In this document: in pieces, positions 15,401 to 23,423 of the stretch
How the letters are laid out: every line of letters begins with the position of its first letter
Numbering within the stretch: the first letter of the stretch is position 1
From: Cruorifilaria tuberocauda
Lineage: Eukaryota > Nematoda > Chromadorea > Rhabditida > Onchocercidae
Direction of reading: 5' to 3'
Length of the DNA: 64,000 nucleotides
Assembly (NCBI GenBank): GCA_013365365.1
Contig: JABVXU010000044.1
Location: 186,001 to 250,000 of the forward strand
Translations under genes and position numbers: made by a program
Notes under the pieces: model-generated
What the model was told of the DNA's origin: nothing
The model's database searches: none
The model's input: only the letters and a program-made list of their open reading frames with translations

Positions 15401-16117
15401 CTTTGTTCTGCGCAATTTTCATAATTTTGCAAATTTCAGGATAGTAGACGAAGTCTGGACGTTGTGTGGAGGGTCTTCTATAACCTAATGAAGGAAACCA
15501 TAGATGAGTGCTGTAGTAATCCACCGCGCTCACCGATTCGTGAATTGCTAGAAATGGAGCCTGAACGGGCTCGATTTTCGTATGTTTCTTCCCTTCATTC
15601 TGAAGGCTTTTAAATTTCAATTGTTATAGTTTGGAATATAATTACCTTCGTGTTTCTTACTCTGAATTAGCATGTGTCAAAAAGTAAGATGTAGACACTT
15701 TAATCTAGAAACGTATCGAATAAGTCAGAGCAGAGACGAGAAAGTTTGGTTGTTCAAATTTTTCCATACACAAATTTTTTTGTTTGAGAACAGTTAAATT
15801 TTGAAGACTTTGAGATGGTGTTACTTTTCATTTGAAATTAGAGAATTTGAACGAGCTGCATTCACTCTCTTAAGAAAAGTACTTGCAATCGTTGGTATAC
15901 TATATATAGCGCAGGAAATGCGGAAAAACATTACAGGAAATTGGAAAGGATACTGGAAACGGGGAAAGTACGTGTAACAGTTGATATCCAAGGCAAATGC
16001 CGCTTCACTGGAATGGGTAGGAGCTATCGGATAGCCAAATGTACAGCAGCGAAACGAGCTCTGCGTTATTTGAAGAGTTTAAAAAAAGAAAAAGAACGAG
16101 CCGCTCAGAAACAATAG
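15..16117 (+). CDS. dcr-1: Dicer endoribonuclease (5' end outside window)
   Basis: Dicer cuts long double-stranded RNA and pre-miRNA hairpins into small RNAs for the RNAi and miRNA pathways. I can follow 38 exons with consistent phases, about 1,815 codons, ending at TAG 16115-16117. Domains in order are: helicase from motif Ia onward (DECH box, [21 protein letters not shown]), Dicer dimerisation domain, platform and PAZ, a long acidic linker, RNase IIIa, RNase IIIb and a C-terminal dsRNA-binding segment. Compared with about 1,900 residues in animal Dicers, only the first part including Walker A is missing, upstream of the window. The first visible exon begins after the acceptor at 11-14. Exon coordinates are given in the domain entries below. 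No frameshift or internal stop was needed, so the gene looks functional. A decayed retrotransposon starts about 0.9 kb downstream. The identification is very secure; individual splice choices are less so, notably the acceptor at 12944-12945 and the weak donor at 2544. Confidence 0.97.
3644..7141 (+). other. dcr-1: Dicer dimerisation (DUF283), platform and PAZ region
   Basis: Dimerisation domain exons are 3644-3795, 3953-4022 and 4304-4429; they contain [24 protein letters not shown], read here as two joined parts ([16 protein letters not shown] and YCAKLPSD). Platform and PAZ exons are 4811-4975, 5214-5393, 5749-5962, 6235-6440, 6594-6727 and 6959-7141. PAZ-side landmarks are [46 protein letters not shown] and [17 protein letters not shown], which line up well with animal Dicers. 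PAZ holds the 3' overhang of the RNA end and sets product length. Confidence 0.92.
7302..11106 (+). other. dcr-1: Dicer linker between PAZ and RNase IIIa
   Basis: Nine exons (7302-7478, 7711-7765, 8236-8343, 8676-8802, 9039-9145, 9667-9861, 10161-10293, 10608-10738, 11017-11106) encode a poorly conserved, acidic, Ser/Asp/Glu-rich linker, with stretches such as [16 protein letters not shown]. This matches the variable region before RNase IIIa in other Dicers. Because homology is weak here, these exon limits rest mainly on open frame, splice consensus and phase, and small exons could be missing. Confidence 0.75.
7592..7655 (+). repeat. 31-bp direct repeat, two copies, in a dcr-1 intron
   Basis: Two identical 31-bp copies (7592-7622 and 7625-7655), beginning ATCATCTAGTATTC, are repeated with a 33-bp period. 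They lie in the intron between the exons ending at 7478 and starting at 7711. This is a recent local tandem duplication with no coding effect. Confidence 0.9.
11714..13854 (+). other. dcr-1: Dicer RNase IIIa domain
   Basis: Exons 11714-11815, 12190-12342, 12582-12682, 12946-13054, 13280-13369 and 13615-13854. The signature [15 protein letters not shown] and the second acidic patch [15 protein letters not shown] are both intact, so the metal-binding Glu/Asp residues are present. The join WLPP-C-Y at 12682/12946 fits the WLPPGY of animal Dicers. To keep the frame it needs an acceptor in GATTCAG (12939-12945) rather than the nearer-looking TATAG at about 12900, which would create a stop. Confidence 0.93.
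14229..16117 (+). other. dcr-1: Dicer RNase IIIb and dsRNA-binding C-terminus
   Basis: Exons 14229-14387, 14545-14706, 14898-14996, 15183-15293, 15440-15579 and 15937-16117. RNase IIIb shows [22 protein letters not shown] and [18 protein letters not shown] with all catalytic acidic residues. The last exon encodes [14 protein letters not shown] and [21 protein letters not shown], the dsRBD-like end of Dicers, followed by a short Lys-rich tail and TAG. Confidence 0.95.
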
Positions 16118-17040
16118 TTTTATGTTTAGAAGTTTGGCAATTGTAGCATCAAACATTTGCAAAATAATATTAGCAACCGAAATGTGTATTTTGCATTTAG
16201 GAAACTAGACTGAAAGTAATATCTTTAGAATTCGTATTTTATATGATAAAATTTGCGAAGTACTGTAAATCAAAAAGATGAGTGTTGGGAAAAGTAATTA
16301 TAGTTGTTGGTTCTAACACAAAAGAACGAAGTACATAATTTATATTTAAATTTCACTTTTTGAAAATTTTGCAGTTCATTTCATTCTCTGCACTCATTGT
16401 CTGTTGATGAATTTTATTGGTTGGGATTATTTTGACTCCTTTGAATTCTTGTATTTTTTATTTGCCTTTGATCTCAGATCTTAAGCAGTGTTCAAATTTA
16501 TCTGATCTGATGAAGCTCGGCATTAGTCACTGATATAAATTTGCAAATAATTTCTATGATTATGACCAATTTCACAATTTTACGACTTATGGCCATTCTT
16601 TTAAGTTGATGCTATGCCCGAATCTGCAGGAAGTTATTGTTTTAAACTTTCTTTAAATTTTTAAATTGTTTTCATCTGTTCGAATATTCCTGATCTCCTT
16701 TATTGGATTTTATTGTTGAGATTGAGTAAAATCTCCGTTATTTTACATCCTCTTCAATTTTGTAGTAATAAATTACAAAGCTCAGCCCTTATAGGCAACA
16801 TTTTACGAAGTACAAAAATCTCACAAATTTATAGTTATTGGCTCCAAAAATTAAGTTAGCAGAACAATTCCTTTCTAGCTGAAGATTTGATTTTGATGCT
16901 TCTTGGTTGTTAGAACAGATCCCCACTTTGTATGAAGATTTGGGACTGTAGCACAAATTGGTGTATATTTTATTGTAAAAAGATTTATAGCAAACAGATT
17001 TTATGAAAAAAGAGGCAAGTTCAACTATCTCAACGTTTCG
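16118..17040. other. dcr-1 3' flank and intergenic DNA
   Basis: This AT-rich stretch between the Dicer stop codon and the first retroelement coding remnant should hold the dcr-1 3' UTR. An AATAAA occurs near 16767, about 650 bases after the stop, but I cannot tell whether it is used. No open frame or RNA gene was recognised. Confidence 0.5.
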
Positions 17041-17084
17041 CGATAAATATTTTGGTGCCCGAGGTCAGGTAACTTTCTAATTAG

Positions 17085-18000
17085 TTCCACCCAACCCACA
17101 ATTGAGCGAATCCTAAAACTTATCGAAGAAGTTAAGGAACTAATCGCTATTCGACCAAAGTTACCACAACGCGAGATACAACAGCAGTACGAAATCAAAA
17201 AGCTGGCCAGAGATGAGAACAAACGCTTGGAGGTCTACGTCGGTATGCTAGAATCGACAAACCAAAAATGGTTAGAGTTTATCCAACAATCAACTGCAAC
17301 CAAACGAAGGGAAGAAGAGGAGAAATGCGACAAAATAGCCAATGGTAAAAGACGTGTTTTACAGTTGATCAATGAAGGTAAGGAAATTATCATATCTTTA
17401 ACTTCATACTGCGATGACTTTGAAACAACAATCAATCATGCAGCCTCATAGGATAAAAAATTACAACCACTTATTTCCTTGCCGTTCAACTGTTAATTTA
17501 CCTCAATTGCTATTACCAATATTCAGCGGTGATTCAAAACTATGGCGGAAATTTTGAATAGTTTTAATGTAGCTATTCACAATCAAGAAATCCCAGTCAT
17601 TCAAAAATTCACCTATCTAATATCCTGCTTACGAGGCGAAGTCTTGCAAGCAATCCGAGGGTACGACATTGTTCCCAAAGAATTATGAATTAATAAAGTT
17701 CTGATTCAAAAATATGGCAAATCTATAACGACAAAGAAATCACTATATAGCTAATTCTATTCGATAAAAAAACGACAAAGAATGGAAAACAACAATCAAA
17801 GCGATGGAAAGAGTCCTTCGACAACTTCAAGAAATAGATGGGAAATTGGATCATTTCAGTATAGAAACTATGATAAAGAGTAGATTGCCGCCATGGATAT
17901 TAAATAAAGTGTATCGAATGAAATCACAAGATGATAGTTGGTCAGAAAGCAAATTGAGACGATTCCTGATAGAATTGGTACAAAGGAACGAAGAGTAGAG
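17085..18000 (+). pseudogene. BEL/Pao gag remnant (DUF1759-like)
   Basis: The first open segment (to 17449) encodes a charged, helical region (LIEEVKELIAI, KRREEEEKCDKI). After a stop, another frame gives WREILNSFNVAIHNQEIP-like and QKFTYLISCLRGEVLQAIRG, the DUF1759 gag core of Pao elements. The segment 17804-17998 continues it (LRQLQEIDGKLDHFSIETMI, RLPPWILNKVYRM). Stops and frameshifts separate the parts, for example TGA at 17686-17688. Confidence 0.8.
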
Positions 18001-18177
18001 GTTATGAGATATCAAACTACGAGCCAATAAATTCCCAAATACCTCAACTATTAAGGTCGATGAATTTTAATCCAAAGGAAGAATCGATGCTCTAGCGGCA
18101 ATAAATCAGTACAACCAGGAAAGATGAAGAGCGTAAAGCCAACAATCCCAACCGTGAAATTTAAAAGAGAAAGGAGA

Positions 18178-18960
18178 CCCTGTTCATTTTCCAGTAAGGA
18201 TCATTGGGATAATGATGAATGTTCAACTTATCCAACTGTTCACAAAGAATTTAACGTTTAAAAACCAATAAAGCATGTACTAACTGTCTTCAGATAGGCC
18301 ATACAATAAACAATTGTAATCAAAGGAAGCGATCATGTTTTTTTTGTAAGGCTCAACATAATAGTGCGCTTTGCTGCGAAAAATTTGCTTCATACAAACC
18401 TAACAAATCAGTGACAACTACAGATTCAATAAATCAATTGAATAACGAATCAGGTATGGAAACCTTACTGTTGTGCAAGGAAATTGAAGTTTTTAACCCG
18501 AAGTTACTCTCACATAAAAATTGGGCCTTAGTTTTATTTGAAATTACGGCTCAAAAATCCTTCGTTTCTAGAAAATTAGCAAATGAATTAAAATTAAAAG
18601 AGACAGAGGAAATAGTGAATTTTCAATCTTTCGGTATAAAAGAGTCAAAGTATTATGTAATTTCTAATGTAAACATTAGTATAAAAACAATGGAATCGGA
18701 TAATATTACCCTTGAAGCCTATACACTTGACTATCTTACAAGTGAACTGAACTACAGAGCATTGCATTAACTGACCGCGATATATCATATATCACAATCA
18801 AACATCAATTAAGTGAATTAAACCGAATTTGGAAAAAGCCAGACATACTCATTGGAGCTGATTACTTTTACGGATTTATAATTCCACGAAATATTACAAC
18901 TACAGCATCCGGATTTTACATCATTCAAACGAAGGTTGGTTCAATAATATCTGGGAAGGG
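18178..18960 (+). pseudogene. BEL/Pao zinc knuckles and protease remnant
   Basis: Three CCHC-type knuckles can be seen. The first (near 18181) has lost its second Cys (CSFSSKDHWDN). The next two are intact: CTNCLQIGHTINNC at about 18275 and CFFCKAQHNSALC at about 18333. The 18411-18770 frame then encodes the Pao aspartic protease region (QKSFVSRKLANELKL). The position where Pao proteases carry the catalytic Asp-Thr/Ser-Gly reads FEIT, so the protease is probably dead. A following frame keeps PDILIGADYFYGFI, a typical Pao downstream motif. Confidence 0.8.
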
Positions 18961-19269
18961 ATACATTGACAGTAGCTACTTCCAAAAATTTTTAATAAGC
19001 GAAATGATCACTCCTGTTAACAATAAACTTGTGAAAGCAGTTAATGGACCAATAAGTCAAGAAGTAGATCAGCATTGGAAGCTAGAGTTGCTTGGTATTC
19101 AAGAACAATCGAATGCTGTCAAGAGACGAAAGAACTCTTGAACTGTTCAAAACAAATATCAACAAGAAAAATGGAAGATATATAGTAAGTTAGCTTTGGA
19201 GAGATTCAAAAATTAATTTACAAACAATTACAATCTTGTCTTGGATGGTTAAAAATCTTAACGACTTCA

Positions 19270-19862
19270 GACCCATGAAGAATTACCGCATCATGAAGTG
19301 GTAATACCAAGCAAATCAACCAGCTTGAGAATCGTTTACGATGCGTCTGCTTGCATTAAAGGTATGGAAAGTTTAAATGATGTATTATTCCGTGGTCCAA
19401 TAACATTTCCTAACTAACCGAATATTGCTTCGTTTTAGACTGATGAAAACTGTAATCATTGTTGACATCGAAAAGGCATTCCTACAGTTAGAACTATCAC
19501 CATCAGAATGAAATTGTACTCAATTCTTGTGGTTAAAAGATATCAATGGGGAAGTAATAAACGATAATATAATATGCTATAGATTCCAACGGGTGCATTT
19601 CGGAGTAGTGTCATCTCCGTTTTTATTATCAGCTACACTACCATATCATCTAGAAAATCACAAAAGTGATATTGCCATGAAAATCAGAAAGAACTTATAT
19701 GTCGACAATGTCATAGTATCAACAACAGGAACCCAAAAAGCCTTTAAAAAATGCAAGGAAATGAAAAGAATATTTGGAAAAGCTTCAATGAACATAAAAG
19801 AGAATTTCTGTCAAATGATGAATTCAATAAAGGATTACCGGAATGCGATCGTGCCTGGATGA
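19270..19862 (+). pseudogene. BEL/Pao reverse transcriptase remnant
   Basis: Pao RT landmarks in order are SLRIVYDASACIKG, MKTVIIVDIEKAFLQLELS, FLWLKDINGE, YRFQRVHFGVVSSPFLLSAT and NLYVDNVIVSTTGTQKAF. The active-site YVDD reads YVDN, and there is an in-frame TGA just before the FLWLKD segment. Homology ends abruptly at about 19856 (PECDRAW), where minus-strand sequence takes over. Confidence 0.85.
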
Positions 19863-20565
19863 ATCTCGGCAGTCCGAGATGCAGGCTTCAAACCTCCAGC
19901 CCGTTTAGCGATGGAGTGGTTCGATTCCCTCTCATGATTGAATGTTTCATCGTATTCCTCATTGATGTTTAAGTTATACTTCCACTGCGGCCAATTCTTT
20001 TTGTTTTTTAGCCATGTTGGTCCGTATTACCGTGCACTATAATTTTGAAGTAGATGTGGGGAAGTTTCTTTTGTTGCTATATCAGCTGGATTGTTTTTAC
20101 TTGGAGTGTATCGAAATATGAAGTTTACCTTTCTAATTCCTCTAACACGATTTTGCATAAATTTTGGTAACAAACGTGATTGGTTTTGAATCCAGTGTAG
20201 TGCGCATTTGGAATCTGATCACGATGTTACTTGTAAATCTTAGATTTCCATTTATTATGATTTGGGCCGCTCGTATCCCAATGAGAATCGCTAATAATTC
20301 AAAGCGAAGAATCGTTATTCCTTTGATCGGTGTAATTCTAGATTTTGCAAATATTAAAGATATTTTAGTTATTTGATTTTCATAGCTTCTTACGTATATG
20401 GCTGCCGCATGTGCTAAACTTGATGCATTTGTGAAAACACGAAGTTGCCTTTTAGATACATTTGACGCAATTCTTGATAGTTGTTTTAATTCTAATAACC
20501 ACTCTGCAATAAGAGAGACTTTTGATAGTCTTTATCCTAGTTTATTATTTCAGTTTGGTTGAGCA
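19862..20565 (-). pseudogene. BEL/Pao RNase H to integrase-side remnant (inverted)
   Basis: Read on the minus strand from about 20520: AEWLLELKQLSRIA, VFTNASSLAHAAAIYVRSYE, then AKSRITPIKGITILRFELLA and ILIGIRAAQ. This is the Pao RNase H domain; its first catalytic DAS motif has become NAS. A shifted frame further on keeps RYTPSKNNPADIATKE (about 20040-20110), and then GPTWLKNKKNWPQW near 19985-20030, the segment that follows RNase H in Pao polyproteins. It lies opposite in strand to the RT remnant that it should directly follow. Confidence 0.8.
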
Positions 20566-20639
20566 AAACACCCAGAACTGTTGTGGAATTTGAGAAGTTT
20601 GAGATTGATTTGTTGCTCAGGCACCAATAATTTGGGTTG

Positions 20640-21602
20640 TTGATGAAGTTTGTTTGAGCTGAGATTTTTGAGTTTAGTACGAATCAACGTAATCTATTCA
20701 GCAGAAGATTTGTTTACAGCAACCAGTCAAAGGTGATTTTTCTTGAAGAATCCAAAGCGGTTACAGAACGGATCAGAAAGAAATTTGAACCGATCAAATT
20801 CACCTAATTGGTATCCTGGTCTTTTATAGTGAAATATCAGTAGGTGGAGATTTACTAAGATGAGATTGTTTCCAGTTGAAAATCATTAGAATATTGTAAA
20901 AAAGAGAAATCGGAATATTTGTAAAGAAATGATTTAAGATAATGTCCACAAAATGTTAAAGTTAAATGAGATTTATGATGAGGCTTACGAAATATTTAGA
21001 TATGCTTTATGGTAATGTTTACATAGATTTGCCGTGTACCGAAAACTTATTACAAATTATAGAAATTATTAGTTTAACGGTTTGAGGGGAATTATTTTAT
21101 AATTGAAAAGAATTAAAGTTTTCATGAATCCTTTATTTCCGACAAGAACTGAGTTAAGATGAAGCTTGAGCAAAGAGTTAGAAATGAATCGTAGAGATAG
21201 CATACTGTCCTGGAAGATCATTGCGTGAATTTGTAAATATTTCTAATTATTAAATATACCTGAACAAAGTATACTAAAGTTGCTTGTTAATTTTCTTTTT
21301 TAACAAGTTTATTTTCGTTTGATACATATGTAATGAATTTGATGAAGCAGTACACAGCCTGATAAGGATGGACTAGTAGTTCGATAATCTTAACATTGTG
21401 AACATATTTAAACAGAAATGGACAACCAGTAACAAAATAGGAAGATTTTTCAGAAAGCGGAAATTTCTTCTGCAACATATCGAGTGCATAGAGCAGTAAA
21501 AATGTTTCATAATTGTTTTATAATTATCAGATGTGGCACTCAAAGAAAAATGAAAACATTTGTGGAAATGAAGACTTAGTAAAAAGACGAACAATTTACA
21601 TA
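20640..21602. other. Intergenic DNA between retroelement and CDPF1-type gene
   Basis: AT-rich with no recognised gene. On the minus strand there is a TATAAAAG-like motif (RC of 20821-20829) and a TTGGTGCC (RC near 20612-20620) that might belong to the minus-strand retroelement copy, but no LTR pair supports this. A TTTATT at about 21307 (AATAAA on the minus strand) could serve as poly(A) signal for the CDPF1-type gene. Confidence 0.4.
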
Positions 21603-23310
21603 TCAAATAGACGTTTTTATTTCTTTCCGTTCAGCCTTACGCTGTTTTCGAGCTGCATCAATCTGCTGAAAATTTAGCAGCTGTTAGGAGAATAAAGAAT
21701 TTTTCAGGGATTTTTTTCGAAAAATTAATGAAAATTCAGTTTCCGACGCAGGTCTTGCTATTCAAAAAATTTATCTTTGCATAATTAAAAAGCATCTGAT
21801 AAGAGTGGCAATTCCCCAACAATGTCAAGAATAATTCTAGATAATTCCAAAAGAGTAAGGAAATAGCCGCGATATTATTCAGTTTAATCAGAAGGCTAAC
21901 TAAACGAAACATTTGAAGGAGTGGTAGGATTCTTCGGGCAAATTGATGTTTAGCTATATTGGGAACGAAAGTGGTTCTCTTTGGAAAGGGAATACATCGT
22001 TATGCATTGCATGGTCTTTAGTTTAGTTATCTGAAGAAAAAAATACCTCAATAAAATTTTTTGGTAAGTGAGTTTTTTCGCGAGTCAAACACACGACGCA
22101 AAAGGTTCTTGTGTAGAAAACACTACAGTCCTAGAAAAAAGAGTATCATTAACCAAAGAGAAAATAAATCACTGGCTTTGATAAACTTCTATCTACAAGC
22201 AAACATCATAGTCCCTGAAAAATTTATTCCCTTCCAAAATTTCTGAACCTAAAATCAAAATAACAGGTTTTCGGATTCATTTAATTCGATTCATTCACAC
22301 TGTGAACTTCTAATACTCAAACTTTATGTTACTGTGCGGCCATTGAGAAATCTTCCTTCAAATATAATTTCTTATTGTCACAAAACCGAATTTTTTCAAA
22401 GTATTCCTCTACCTCACTAATGCAGACAGGCTGCGCACATTTACTGCAAACTGCTCCCAAAACGAGTATATCGAAAATGCTCGCGGTCTTGCTTCCAGAA
22501 GTCTTACTGCTATTGTTAGTCTTTGTTCGAGTTAGTCGCCTTTCATTCACATTACTTCGATTTCGGAAGGGATCCAAAATGTGGTACATTTCATCTTTGT
22601 ACCGGTAAGTATGTCTATAAGAGAATAATCTTTATCGAATTTATTCTTCCATCTTAGATTACCTGAATCACTTGAAATCATATTTGCTTTCAAGTCGTAT
22701 TTTATTAGCTTTATACGCGATAAATGGCTATGTGACAAATTATCGAATTTAAAGACAAATTATCCACTAAAAAAGGCAAATCAATCAAGAAAAATCCGAT
22801 TTTTTCAGAAGAGAGTAAAAAATTAAAGAATTAATTAAATGATTTAATTTATTCTAGCTGATCATATGTTTAACAAAATCTATTTAATAATTTCAGCAGT
22901 TTGCTGTAAAAAAGAATAAGCTGTTGGACATTAAAGGAAGCAGAAATAAAGGATAAATCGAAAACTAACGTTCGACCCGAAACTTCCACCAAACCATAAC
23001 GGCAATTCTCAGTGAAACCACACAAAAAACATGTAAATTTGACCAAATTCCCATCTCCATCCTTCTCATCGCAACGGCCAGAGCTGAAAGAGAATAGTAG
23101 CAGTAGTAGTAAAAAGACTAACTGAAATATCAATTGGATATCACAAAACAGCACGGAATCACTTCCAAAAATGATGCGCACGCATACAATCCTTGAACTC
23201 CTTCTTATTACTCGTGAGGGAGCGAAATTTAATTTACCCAAAATTAAATGTCAAAAGAAAACTCACCCGCCACCGCATGACGACTCTCCTCCAACGTTAT
23301 CCACGCTCAT
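21603..23310 (-). CDS. CDPF1-type cysteine-rich DPF motif protein
   Basis: Five exons on the minus strand: 23267-23310, 22970-23083, 22413-22614, 22047-22130 and 21603-21665 (507 nt, 168 residues plus stop). They match the C6_DPF family, whose human member is CDPF1 (cysteine-rich DPF motif domain-containing protein 1). Landmarks are KFTCFLCGFTENCRYG (first Cys pair), YHILDPFR (the DPF motif), LVLGAVCSKCAQPVC, then DCSVFYTRTFCVVC on its own short exon. The last exon is basic (ARKQRKAERKE). The six paired cysteines suggest metal binding, but the family's function is not established. A naive reading of the third exon through its donor at 22411-22412 gives an extra unconserved tail ending at 22329; splicing to the CSVFY exon restores the family pattern. 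The donor GTTAGT after exon 2 is atypical. The start is the first ATG and gives a short Gly/Ser-rich N-terminus. The gene diverges from the AKAP gene. Confidence 0.88.
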
Positions 23311-23423
23311 AATAAGATACTACGGTTTATGAGGGGCCGCGTTTAATTTATCGAAGCAGGTACGGGTTGGATGTGTTAAGGTTATGAGTTCACTAAGGTT
23401 TGTATAATTGTGGAAAGGGGGAC
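23311..23423. promoter_or_regulatory. Probable shared divergent promoter region
   Basis: If the proposed first exon of the AKAP gene is right, only about 113 bases separate the two divergent start codons (CDPF1-type ATG at 23310 reading left, AKAP-type ATG at 23424 reading right). The stretch is less AT-rich than its surroundings around 23330-23370. No defined element such as a TATA box was recognised. Confidence 0.35.

Larger units (their letters stand above)
17040..20640. mobile_element. Decayed BEL/Pao-type LTR retrotransposon, rearranged
   Basis: Remnants of one or two BEL/Pao elements. Plus-strand pieces in normal order run gag (about 17085-18000), zinc knuckles (18180-18385), aspartic protease (about 18411-18960) and reverse transcriptase (about 19270-19856). 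An RNase H region with flanking sequence then follows on the minus strand (about 20560 down to 19862). Frames are broken by many stops and shifts, and key catalytic motifs are altered, so the element cannot be autonomous. I could not pair two LTRs. Confidence 0.85.

Noticed and set aside
19905..19935. GGTTCGATTCC resembling a tRNA T-arm inside the retroelement
   Set aside because: The T-stem does not pair well, and no D-arm, anticodon arm or acceptor stem could be fitted; on the minus strand it reads as part of the retroelement frame.
20600..20835. TATA-like motif and TTGGTGCC primer-binding-like site on the minus strand, with a similar TTGGTGCC at about 17053 on the plus strand
   Set aside because: Similarity covers only about a dozen bases, no matching LTR pair could be found, and the minus-strand stretch could equally be RT-end coding remnant.
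22329..22412. Read-through tail of the CDPF1-type third exon to a stop at 22329
   Set aside because: It lacks the conserved CSxFYxxxFCxxC segment, which is found intact in a downstream exon with correct phase.
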